Shown: in pieces, positions 1 through 5,944 of the stretch
Numbering within the stretch: the stretch's first letter is position 1
Layout: each line of letters opens with the position of its first letter
Assembly (NCBI GenBank): GCA_021781695.1
Contig: JAJXWG010000073.1
Location: 1-7,839 of the forward strand
Reading direction: 5' to 3'
Length of the DNA: 7,839 nt
Origin: Pseudomonadota bacterium
GTDB taxonomy: Bacteria > Pseudomonadota > Gammaproteobacteria > Burkholderiales > Gallionellaceae
Program-made: the position numbers and the translations under genes
The notes under the pieces: generated by a model
The model's database searches: none
What the model was told of the DNA's origin: nothing
What the model saw: only the letters and a program-made list of their open reading frames with translations

Positions 1-1643
1 TTCACGTTGTTGCCGACTGAAATGCGTCCGGTCGTGACCGTGCCGTGGTGGCCGAACACCGCAGACTGTATCTTCTGAGTGTCTTCCACGACGAAAATGC
101 CATGCACGCTCTTCAACTCTCCACGGTCTCCCACCTGGCCGCCGGATTCCGCATAGAAAGGCGTGTTGTCCAGCACCACCACGCCCGTCTCGCCTTCCTT
201 GAGCTCATTTACCATCACGCTATCCTTGTACAGCGCAAGCACCAGCCCCTTGTGCTCCAGTGTGTCGTAGCCGTGAAACGTGGTCGGCTTGCCATCGTAT
301 TCGAGATTGGCAGCCATCTTGAACTTTCCGGCCGCACGCGCCTGCTGTTTCTGGCGCGCCATCGCAGCATCGAACGCTGCATTATCCACCGTCACCCCGC
401 GTTCGCGACAGATGTCGGCGGTCAGATCGAGCGGGAAGCCGAACGTGTCGTGCAGCTTGAATGCAGTCTCGCCATTGAAGGTCTTGCTGCCGGATTTTTC
501 CATACCCGCAAGATCGGCATCGAGGATTTCCATGCCATGCTGTATCGTCGCAAAGAAGCGTTCCTCTTCGAGCTTGAGTATACCTTTCACGCGCACCTGC
601 TCGGCTATCAGTTCGGGGTAGGCGCTGCCCATCTGCTCGACCAAGTCAGGCACCATCCTGTAGAAGAAGGCCTCTCTTGCGCCCAGCTTGTAGCCGTGCC
701 GTATCGCACGGCGTATGATGCGACGCAACACATAGCCGCGCCCCTCGTTGCCTGGAATCACGCCGTCTGAAATCAGAAAGGAACACGCGCGTATGTGGTC
801 AGCCAGCACCTTAAGTGAAGGCGAGTTCAGATCGGTGCAGTTCGTTTCCCTCGCAGCGGCCTTGATCAACGCCTGGAACAGGTCGATCTCGTAATTGGCA
901 TGCACATGCTGCAGCACTGCCGAGATGCGTTCAAGCCCCATGCCGGTATCCACCGAAGGCTTGGGCAGCGGGTGCATCACGCCGGCTTCGTCGCGGTTGA
1001 ACTGCATGAACACATTGTTCCATATCTCGATATAACGGTCGCCGTCTTCTTCTGGCGTGCCTGGAAGCCCGCCGGGGATATCTTCGCCGTGATCATAAAA
1101 AATCTCGGTGCACGGACCGCAAGGCCCGGTATCTCCCATCATCCAGAAATTGTCGGAAGCGTAGCGCGCACCCTTGTTGTCGCCGATGCGGATAACGCGC
1201 TCCGGAAGCACCCCGATCTCTTTGGTCCAGATGTCATAAGCCTCATCATCCTCGGCGTATACAGTCACGTAGAGTCTTTCCACAGGCAGCCTGAACACGT
1301 CGGTCAAGAGCTCCCACGCATAGGCGATCGCTTCGCGCTTGAAGTAATCGCCGAAGCTGAAGTTGCCCAGCATCTCGAAAAAGGTGTGATGACGGGCTGT
1401 GTAGCCGACGTTTTCCAAGTCGTTGTGCTTGCCGCCTGCACGCACGCATTTCTGGCTCGTTGCCGCGCGGGTATAGGGGCGCTTGTCGAAACCCAGAAAT
1501 ACATCCTTGAATTGGTTCATGCCCGCATTGGTAAACAGCAGGGTTGGGTCTTCGTGCGGCACCAGCGAACTGGAAGGAACAACCGTATGGCCTTTGGAGG
1601 CGAAGTAATCCAGAAATTTCTGGCGAATTTCACTGCTTTTCAT
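1..1643 (-). CDS. alaS: Alanyl-tRNA synthetase, N-terminal 547 residues (3' end outside window)
   Basis: This cytosolic class II synthetase charges tRNA-Ala with alanine. The visible protein begins MKSSEIRQKFLDYF and carries the family signatures in order: PSSSLVPHEDPTLLFTNAGM near residues 23-42, a class II core segment RHHTFFEMLGNFSFGDYF near 84-101, GDTGPCGPCTE at 170-180, VDTGMGLERI at 231-240, then the tRNA-recognition region with ADHIRACSFLISDGV and GYVLRRIIRRAIRHG. The window edge cuts the gene just as the editing domain begins, before the expected HxxxH zinc motif. About 330 of the usual roughly 875 residues are missing from view. I chose the ATG at 1643 because family members normally start M-S/K-SSEIRQ. 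An in-frame ATG at 1652 would add three residues (MQN), and neither has a strong Shine-Dalgarno. In many proteobacteria alaS sits close to recA-recX; here other genes intervene. Confidence 0.98.
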   Translation of the reverse strand, partial: MKSSEIRQKFLDYFASKGHTVVPSSSLVPHEDPTLLFTNAGMNQFKDVFLGFDKRPYTRAATSQKCVRAGGKHNDLENVGYTARHHTFFEMLGNFSFGDYFKREAIAYAWELLTDVFRLPVERLYVTVYAEDDEAYDIWTKEIGVLPERVIRIGDNKGARYASDNFWMMGDTGPCGPCTEIFYDHGEDIPGGLPGTPEEDGDRYIEIWNNVFMQFNRDEAGVMHPLPKPSVDTGMGLERISAVLQHVHANYEIDLFQALIKAAARETNCTDLNSPSLKVLADHIRACSFLISDGVIPGNEGRGYVLRRIIRRAIRHGYKLGAREAFFYRMVPDLVEQMGSAYPELIAEQVRVKGILKLEEERFFATIQHGMEILDADLAGMEKSGSKTFNGETAFKLHDTFGFPLDLTADICRERGVTVDNAAFDAAMARQKQQARAAGKFKMAANLEYDGKPTTFHGYDTLEHKGLVLALYKDSVMVNELKEGETGVVVLDNTPFYAESGGQVGDRGELKSVHGIFVVEDTQKIQSAVFGHHGTVTTGRISVGNNV

Positions 1644-1702
1644 ATTTTGCATCCATCAATTATGACAACAGGCGGCTTTCAAACACGCCGGAAAAGACCC
1701 GC

Positions 1703-1708
1703 ATCATA
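1703..1708 (-). promoter_or_regulatory. Possible extended -10 promoter of alaS
   Basis: On the minus strand TATGAT (5 of 6 to consensus) is preceded by TGG, giving an extended -10 element TGGTATGAT about 60 nt upstream of the alaS start codon. No convincing -35 hexamer lies 16-18 bp further upstream, which extended -10 promoters can tolerate. The terminator nearby is oriented the wrong way to stop transcripts from the upstream oxidoreductase, so read-through into alaS is a competing explanation for its expression. Confidence 0.35.
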
Positions 1709-1748
1709 CCATCCGGCGCACACTGCCATCCACGCTTTCAAACTGCTG

Positions 1749-1776
1749 TTGACACATCAAAATATTAGCGTATAAT
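1749..1776 (+). promoter_or_regulatory. Near-consensus sigma-70 promoter on the plus strand
   Basis: TTGACA (1749-1754) and TATAAT (1771-1776) are both perfect hexamers, separated by 16 bp, one short of the optimum of 17. The spacer is AT-rich. Transcription should begin near 1783-1785 and run rightwards, away from alaS. The only plus-strand open frame it leads into is a shadow of the oxidoreductase gene, and an intrinsic terminator follows almost at once. The promoter therefore appears to serve a very short RNA. Confidence 0.8.
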
Positions 1777-1782
1777 AAAACT

Positions 1783-1833
1783 CTAATACTCAAACACCCC
1801 CTTAGGCCTGCCTCCCCCGCAGGCCATTTTTTT
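1783..1833 (+). ncRNA. Candidate ~50-nt small RNA with C-rich anti-Shine-Dalgarno-like segments
   Basis: The boundaries follow from the near-consensus promoter ending at 1776 and the terminator ending at 1833. The transcript would have a 5' single-stranded region of about 22 nt, then a terminator hairpin. The single-stranded part contains CACCCCCTTA (1795-1804), matching the 16S rRNA 3' end CACCUCCUUA at 9 of 10 positions. The hairpin loop CTCCCCC is also C-rich. There is no ATG and no room for a peptide. C-rich accessible segments that pair with ribosome-binding sites are known in several proteobacterial small RNA families, but I recognise no named family here. The alternative is a constitutive promoter with an early terminator acting as an insulator, or a decayed leader. 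Expression is inferred, not shown. Confidence 0.5.
1805..1833 (+). terminator. Intrinsic terminator (plus-strand direction)
   Basis: GGCCTGC (1805-1811) pairs perfectly with GCAGGCC (1819-1825) around a 7-nt loop. After one A come seven T residues (1827-1833), the standard Rho-independent layout for rightward transcription. Read leftwards the same stem is followed by TAAGGGGG rather than a T tract, so it is unlikely to terminate the oxidoreductase mRNA ending just to the right. A third copy of GCCTGC (1834-1839) could pair with the middle arm in a competing hairpin. Confidence 0.8.
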
Positions 1834-1843
1834 GCCTGCAGTT

Positions 1844-2977
1844 TCAAAAGCGGTTTGGCAACAAAGCCTTCTGGTGCGCGTGAAGAAACCAGCGATCAAG
1901 CACCACATGGCGGGTAAACCATGTGCTGCCAAGCAGCGTCCGAGAGATGGCCTGACGCAGGGGTCCGATCGCTGCCGGCTTTTCCTTGCCGAAACGCTGC
2001 AACAACCGGCTTGCATAGGGCAACAACCTATCCTTGCTGTAGTCCATGCCGGCAGACAATACCGTATCGGCGGCCATCAGCGCGGATTCGACCGCAGGCC
2101 TTATGCCTTCGCCGCTTTGCGGACAGGCAAGACCTGCTGCATCACCAACAAGCAACAAGCCATCATCGACCCGCTTTCGCGCGGTATACCCGTAAAGCAG
2201 GTAGGCATGGCCATGAAACCTGTGCGGCATGTGAGCGGGTATTCTGCCAAGTTGAGTCAGAAAATCGCAAAAATGCTCAAGCTGCTCCGAAAGCCCATGA
2301 CTCCCCTCGCGACCAAACCCGATATTCAGATAGTTGTCTTTGCGAAAGCACCAGCCGTAACCCTTGAGATCGCGGCAAAAGTAAAGCTCGGGTGTATCGC
2401 CGGAAACCTTGCAGGTATCGCTTTGCAGCGGGCTCATCTCGAACTCTATCTCCTTGGCTGCAATCGCGTGTTCATCTGCGCCGAGTTTTGCCCCCATGAA
2501 ACGCGCTACCGGGCAGAAATGACCCCCTGCGCCGATGACTAGTCTTGCCGAAATATCATCGTTGATGATCCATGATCCGCCGCATCGCTTCAAGGTTTTC
2601 AGCGACTGCCCGGACCGCAGCCTTGCTCCAGAACGCCTGAGCAGATAATGGTCCAGTTCGTATCGGCGTATGCCATAGCTCACCGCATCGCGATACCTGA
2701 CCAGCACACTCTCGCCATCGATCAATCCGGTTCTAAAAGCGGTGATCGGTTGCAGCACATGCCGCCTTCCATAATCATCGATATCCAGCTCTAAAGAATC
2801 GGCCACTGCCGGCGTAATCCAGCCTGCACAAACCTTGTCGCGAGGAAATTCCTCCTTGTCCATCACCACGACATCGAGACCATGCCGGCGCAGCTGCCAT
2901 GCGCAGCTTGAACCTGCCGGTCCACCCCCAACGATCAGCACATCACAGTTGTCCATCTTGAGCGTCCCAGCTTTCAT
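1844..2977 (-). CDS. FAD-dependent oxidoreductase, geranylgeranyl reductase (ChlP/FixC-like) family
   Basis: This 377-residue flavoprotein belongs by its motifs to the geranylgeranyl-reductase-like group, which reduces or dehydrogenates isoprenoid or lipid substrates. VLIVGGGPAGSSCAWQL (residues 13-29) is the N-terminal dinucleotide-binding fold. FPRDKVCAGWITP (44-56) corresponds to the family segment after the second strand. LLVGDAAGLACPQSGEGI (275-292) is the C-terminal FAD-binding GDAAG...GEGI motif. No signal peptide or membrane helix is evident. I chose the ATG at 2977 because AGGGA lies 8 nt upstream; a second ATG at 2956 is less well placed. The start overlaps the Cfa-like gene by 35 nt, implying co-translation and a shared pathway, probably flavin redox chemistry on a fatty acyl or isoprenoid chain. 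The substrate cannot be read from the sequence. Confidence 0.9.
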   Translation of the reverse strand: MKAGTLKMDNCDVLIVGGGPAGSSCAWQLRRHGLDVVVMDKEEFPRDKVCAGWITPAVADSLELDIDDYGRRHVLQPITAFRTGLIDGESVLVRYRDAVSYGIRRYELDHYLLRRSGARLRSGQSLKTLKRCGGSWIINDDISARLVIGAGGHFCPVARFMGAKLGADEHAIAAKEIEFEMSPLQSDTCKVSGDTPELYFCRDLKGYGWCFRKDNYLNIGFGREGSHGLSEQLEHFCDFLTQLGRIPAHMPHRFHGHAYLLYGYTARKRVDDGLLLVGDAAGLACPQSGEGIRPAVESALMAADTVLSAGMDYSKDRLLPYASRLLQRFGKEKPAAIGPLRQAISRTLLGSTWFTRHVVLDRWFLHAHQKALLPNRF

Positions 2978-4241
2978 AAAGATTTTCCCTGGTCAATGGC
3001 GCATCGTAATCCGCACGCGCAAAAGCCACCTGGAACAGTTGCATGCCCCCGGTCTTGAAGGCCGTCAAAGAGCCGGCAAGATACAGACGCCACATGCGCA
3101 CGAACTCCTGATCGAACATCTGCTCCACGAGATCCGCATGGCGTTCAAATCTATCCAGCCAATGCCCCAGGGTCATCGCGTAGTGCAGGCGCAGGTTCTC
3201 CACGTCCAACACCGAAAAATCAAAGGGCTCGAAAATCTGCATCATTTGCGCAAGGCTGGGCGGACTTGCGCCGGGAAAGATATGTCGCGATGCCCAGGCG
3301 TCCATGGGTCTGGGGTAATTCAGTCCTATGGTGTGTATCAGCCCCCGGCCATTGGATTTAAGGATGCGGTTTATCATCTTGCCCAATTCACGGTAATGCT
3401 CAACCCCCACGTGTTCCAGCATTCCGATCGAAACAAATGCATCGAACTCGCCTGATGCGTTGCGATAATCATCCTCGATGAATTCGACCCTGCCTTCCGG
3501 GTCTTCATTGCGCGCGCGCTGCCTTGCAAAAGCGATCTGTTCCTTCGAAATGTTGTACGCTTTCACTATAACGCCATAGTGTTTTGCCATATGCAATGCC
3601 AAGGCGCCCCAGCCGCAACCGGCTTCCAGCACGGTCTCGCCTGCTTTCAATCGCAATTTTTTGCACACATGGTCGAGCTTCGCAAGCTGCGCTTCCTCAA
3701 GACTCATGTCCCGTTTTTTGAAATATGCGCAGGTATACACCATGCGTTCATCCAGCCAAAGCTTGTAGAAGTCGTTGCCAAGATCATAATGATGACGGAT
3801 ATTAAATCTGGCCCCTTCAAGTGTGTTAGCCCTTGCAGCGCTGAATGACAAAAACTGCTTTCTGCCAGCCCTTTTCTCGCTCATAAGCGGCCAGACCCGG
3901 TAAACCGCCTCGAGAAAATCGAGCAGACTCCCCTGCACCTCGATGCGTTGGCTCGAATACAGCTCGCCAAAATGAAGCTCAGGATCGGAAATCAACTTGA
4001 ATAACGCACCGCGGTCGCGTATCAGAACGCTTGCTGCCACGGCTTCACTGCGGTTGATCTCATGCCCGTTCCACAGCACGATTTGTATGGGAGGGTCGCC
4101 GATGGCACGCAGCATTTTCGACAACAACAGCTCTTCTGCCGCAAGCACCATGACGCCGAGAGGACGATACGCCGGTCTTTCCGTTGCCGGATTGTTGATC
4201 ACACTCTCCATCGACTTGCCTGAAGGCGGCTCTTGTCTCAT
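2943..4241 (-). CDS. Cyclopropane-fatty-acid synthase family SAM-dependent methyltransferase
   Basis: This family transfers a methylene or methyl group from S-adenosylmethionine to double bonds of membrane phospholipid acyl chains. The 432-residue protein has an N-terminal domain (about 25-140) and a methyltransferase core. Landmarks are HYDLGNDFYKLWLD (151-164), VYTCAYF (168-174), SAM motif VLEAGCGWG (204-212), SIGMLEHVG (271-279) and IHTIG (302-306). Residues matching the bicarbonate ligands of E. coli Cfa are all present: C171, E276, H303, I305 and Y354. The C-terminal GGMQLFQVAFAR matches the family's closing segment. The start at 4241 has AGGAG 7 nt upstream and forms an ATGA overlap with the preceding truncated gene; the open frame to 4343 is only non-coding extension. 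It could make cyclopropane or methyl-branched acids; the partner flavoprotein leaves both open, so I assign no symbol. Confidence 0.93.
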   Translation of the reverse strand: MRQEPPSGKSMESVINNPATERPAYRPLGVMVLAAEELLLSKMLRAIGDPPIQIVLWNGHEINRSEAVAASVLIRDRGALFKLISDPELHFGELYSSQRIEVQGSLLDFLEAVYRVWPLMSEKRAGRKQFLSFSAARANTLEGARFNIRHHYDLGNDFYKLWLDERMVYTCAYFKKRDMSLEEAQLAKLDHVCKKLRLKAGETVLEAGCGWGALALHMAKHYGVIVKAYNISKEQIAFARQRARNEDPEGRVEFIEDDYRNASGEFDAFVSIGMLEHVGVEHYRELGKMINRILKSNGRGLIHTIGLNYPRPMDAWASRHIFPGASPPSLAQMMQIFEPFDFSVLDVENLRLHYAMTLGHWLDRFERHADLVEQMFDQEFVRMWRLYLAGSLTAFKTGGMQLFQVAFARADYDAPLTRENLYESWDAQDGQL

Positions 4242-4453
4242 GCCATTGCTCCTGTTTCCGTCAACAGGATATGCTTTGGATAAAGCGAAAATGACAACCC
4301 AGGGCCTACCCCTACTTCCAGCACCTTTCCCCCCGGGCTGCATCGCATATGTTCGACGGTTGCCTTGCGGCCGGGTTGGAAAACTCCGCCAAATACGAGG
4401 TCGTAAACTCCGGCATATCGCCTGCAGGCATGTTCTATTGCGCGAATATTCAA
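4238..4453 (-). pseudogene. Truncated PmtA-like phospholipid N-methyltransferase (71 codons)
   Basis: The frame reads with a TTG start and contains RRYAGVYDLVFGGVFQPGRK (residues 11-30) and VLEVGVGPGLSFSLYP (44-59). These are the N-terminal helix and SAM motif I typical of bacterial phosphatidylethanolamine N-methyltransferases (PmtA class), which run to roughly 200 residues. After residue 59 similarity ends and the frame stops at residue 71, exactly at the cfa-like start codon. The rest of the methyltransferase fold is absent from the other frames, so this looks like a 3' deletion rather than a simple frameshift. A single class I fold cannot be completed in 71 residues, so enzyme activity is not expected. 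The gene nevertheless keeps a perfect Shine-Dalgarno and an in-frame upstream stop. It may survive as a translated leader coupling into the cfa-like gene. Confidence 0.7.
4249..4253 (-). promoter_or_regulatory. Ribosome binding site fixing the cfa-like start
   Basis: AGGAG on the minus strand ends 7 nt before the ATG at 4241. The upstream reading frame stops within that same ATG (ATGA overlap). Together these decide the start over the in-frame upstream methionine at 4343 and the internal one at 4211. Confidence 0.75.
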
Positions 4454-4459
4454 GGATGG

Positions 4460-4467
4460 CCTCCTTT
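4460..4467 (-). promoter_or_regulatory. Consensus Shine-Dalgarno before the TTG start of the truncated methyltransferase
   Basis: AAAGGAGG lies 6 nt upstream of the TTG at 4453, the strongest ribosome binding site in the window. An in-frame TAA lies immediately upstream, so TTG is the only reasonable start. Its quality suggests translation of the remnant is still used, perhaps to deliver ribosomes to the coupled cfa-like gene. Confidence 0.7.
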
Positions 4468-4498
4468 AGCAGACTTCCACAGGCGCTTTAAAAACCAG

Positions 4499-5104
4499 CT
4501 ATTTTTTCCATGAAAGGATGACTGGCTTGTTTCTGGACGTTGCCCGCGTTTCGCCGCCTGGCACACCCACGACGATGGGCGCGATGACGGAATATTCAAA
4601 GGGCATGCCAAGCTCCTCTTTATGCGCATTCAGTGCAGAAACCGCTGAGCCGATGACGCAGGTCCCAAGCCCGATCGCATCTGCTGCCAGCATGAGGTTT
4701 TCCGCAGCCAGCCAGCAGTCGGCAGCGGCGAATGAGCCCTGCTGCCTGGCGCAGATAATGATGAGGGTTCCTGCACCATGAAAGATATTGAAATCAGCCC
4801 GTGAAAAGTGCTCGAGGGAGCGGATGTTGCCATGAGCGCCGCGGCGGCTCACCTCTTCGATGAAAACAGGTTTGGCTATTTCTGACAGGCGCTGCAATAG
4901 CCGAGCGTCCTGCACGATCACAAATGCCCATGGCTCTTCATGCATGGCCGTTGGCGCATGCACGGCAGCATCGAGCAAAAGCGGCAGCTCCGCATCATCG
5001 ACAGGCGTTGGCGCATAAGCGCGCACAGAGCGCCTGGAATAGATGCTTTTCAATATGCCCTGCTGTTTCAGGCTCTGATCATTCACAAAATCTCCCATGT
5101 TCAT
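4499..5104 (-). CDS. Nitroreductase-family flavoprotein
   Basis: This is a 201-residue protein of the nitroreductase (FMN-dependent, typically homodimeric) superfamily, whose members reduce nitroaromatics, quinones, flavins or enones with NAD(P)H. The N-terminal IYSRRSVRAYAPTPVDD (21-37) is the signature FMN-phosphate-binding region. APTAMHEEPWAFVIV (50-64) and CWLAAENLMLAADAIGLG (130-147) complete the usual layout, followed by APIVVGVPGG (175-184). The start at 5104 shares an ATGA overlap with the lipoprotein gene upstream; a second in-frame ATG lies at 5098. Neither has a good Shine-Dalgarno, which fits translational coupling. A longer open frame to 5182 lies wholly inside the lipoprotein gene and was not used. 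The substrate is unknown; its place ahead of the lipid genes makes it a possible flavin redox partner. Confidence 0.9.
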   Translation of the reverse strand: MNMGDFVNDQSLKQQGILKSIYSRRSVRAYAPTPVDDAELPLLLDAAVHAPTAMHEEPWAFVIVQDARLLQRLSEIAKPVFIEEVSRRGAHGNIRSLEHFSRADFNIFHGAGTLIIICARQQGSFAAADCWLAAENLMLAADAIGLGTCVIGSAVSALNAHKEELGMPFEYSVIAPIVVGVPGGETRATSRNKPVILSWKK

Positions 5105-5547
5105 CGCGGCGGGTAGGGAGCCTGGGACGGGGCTGTCTGCATGGGCATGCCGGGAACCTGATTCCCCTTTGCGTACATGCACTGCTGATAAGTCAGGTCA
5201 TAGCGCATCTGCGCATCCTGCACGGCATAAGCGCTTTGACCCGCACCTGCCATGCTGCCGATAACCAGCCCTGTCGCAGCGCCACTGCCTTCATGGCCGC
5301 CGCCCATGGCGCCTGCCGCAGCGCCTATCGCCGTGCCCACCACAGCCGAGCCAACGAAGCTTTGTGCCGCAGCGTCGCTGGGTGCGGCACCGATAGATTG
5401 CGCTGCGTAATAACGGCACAGCTGATCTTCGGCGACGAAAACCTCATAGGGCTTTCCGGGTGCCGGCATCACAGCAACCCTGGGTCCGATGGGAGCTGAC
5501 GCGCATCCCGCCAAAACCATTGCAATGCTGCAGATGATCTTCCTCAT
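5101..5547 (-). CDS. Glycine-zipper lipoprotein
   Basis: The 148-residue protein starts with a short lipoprotein signal, MRKIICSIAMVLAGCAS, with lipobox LAG|C and predicted acylated cysteine 15. It should be anchored in the envelope, probably the outer membrane. Residues about 65-105 are a glycine zipper (GSAVVGTAIGAAAGAMGGG, then GAATGLVIGSMAGAG), a pattern of small residues that packs hydrophobic helices in membranes. A polar tail follows with RYDLTYQQCMYAKGNQVPG (115-133), shared by many uncharacterised proteobacterial glycine-zipper proteins. The start at 5547 has AAGGGG 8 nt upstream; an open frame extends to 5754 but is the shadow of the preceding gene. It lies 10 nt after the secreted protein gene and overlaps the nitroreductase start. 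Role unknown beyond the envelope. Confidence 0.88.
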   Translation of the reverse strand: MRKIICSIAMVLAGCASAPIGPRVAVMPAPGKPYEVFVAEDQLCRYYAAQSIGAAPSDAAAQSFVGSAVVGTAIGAAAGAMGGGHEGSGAATGLVIGSMAGAGQSAYAVQDAQMRYDLTYQQCMYAKGNQVPGMPMQTAPSQAPYPPR

Positions 5548-5557
5548 GATGATCCCC

Positions 5558-5944
5558 TTATTGAACAGGCACTGCTGGAACGACTTTCCACTTCTCCGGG
5601 CAAATCGGAACGTAAGGGTAATACGCGTTGCTGAATTCGCAGTAATACCAGAACCGTTCTGCGCTGTCCGCCCGCACAAGGACGTTAGGAGGAATATAAG
5701 GGTCGGGATAAGGATAAACCGGCTGCGGATAGAAATACCATAGGTCTGCAACAACCCACCACCAGCCTAACCTGCCTTCATGCCTGTCGCGCACCCATTT
5801 TCCGCTGCGCCACAGATCCAGATCATCCCTGTCGAAGCTACGGATATCGCCATGCCAGATGCCCTTGACATCATTATCCTGCACGGCCTTTGCGTGCACC
5901 GATACTGCAATCAACGCCGAGAGGAGCAGCGCTTTCTTGTTCAT
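5558..5944 (-). CDS. Secreted Trp/Tyr/Pro-rich hypothetical protein
   Basis: This is a 128-residue protein of unknown function. It starts with a clear Sec signal peptide, MNKKALLLSALIAVSVHAKA, with likely cleavage near residue 18 or 20. Maturation leaves a compact periplasmic or surface protein. A charged region (DVKGIWHGDIRSFDRDDLDL, 25-44) precedes GWWWVVADLWYFYP (60-73) and the repeat-like PVYPYPDPYIPP (75-86). The C-terminal half has WYYCEFSNAYYPYV..CP..W (99-119), a module found in various proteobacterial hypothetical envelope proteins; its two cysteines (102, 115) could form a disulfide. I chose 5944 because it begins the signal peptide cleanly; 5956 adds MGSA. It is probably the first sizeable gene of the minus-strand operon. 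Its stop codon is embedded in the next gene's Shine-Dalgarno. Confidence 0.85.
   Translation of the reverse strand: MNKKALLLSALIAVSVHAKAVQDNDVKGIWHGDIRSFDRDDLDLWRSGKWVRDRHEGRLGWWWVVADLWYFYPQPVYPYPDPYIPPNVLVRADSAERFWYYCEFSNAYYPYVPICPEKWKVVPAVPVQ

Noticed and set aside
45..770. 241-codon plus-strand open frame opposite alaS
   Set aside because: It mirrors conserved AlaRS coding sequence and has no ribosome binding site or family motif.
900..1775. 291-codon plus-strand open frame opposite alaS
   Set aside because: It is antisense to an unambiguous alaS, has no recognisable domain, and runs on into the promoter of the small RNA. It is a long shadow frame.
1805..1825. The hairpin as terminator of the FAD oxidoreductase mRNA
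   Set aside because: In the minus-strand direction the stem is followed by TAAGGGGG and not by a T tract.
1832..2542. 236-codon plus-strand open frame downstream of the plus-strand promoter
   Set aside because: It starts at the end of the T tract of the terminator and is antisense to the FAD oxidoreductase. Its sequence has no domain features.
4242..4343. N-terminal extension of the cfa-like protein from 4343
   Set aside because: It overlaps the truncated methyltransferase in another frame and lacks family similarity. The ATGA overlap and AGGAG at 4249-4253 fix the start at 4241.
5105..5182. Longer nitroreductase start at 5182
   Set aside because: The extension lies inside the lipoprotein gene, is unlike nitroreductase N-termini, and the coupled ATG at 5104 gives the usual family length.
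5548..5754. Longer start for the glycine-zipper lipoprotein at 5754
   Set aside because: It would bury the lipoprotein signal peptide and lipobox about 70 residues in, and it lies within the preceding gene.
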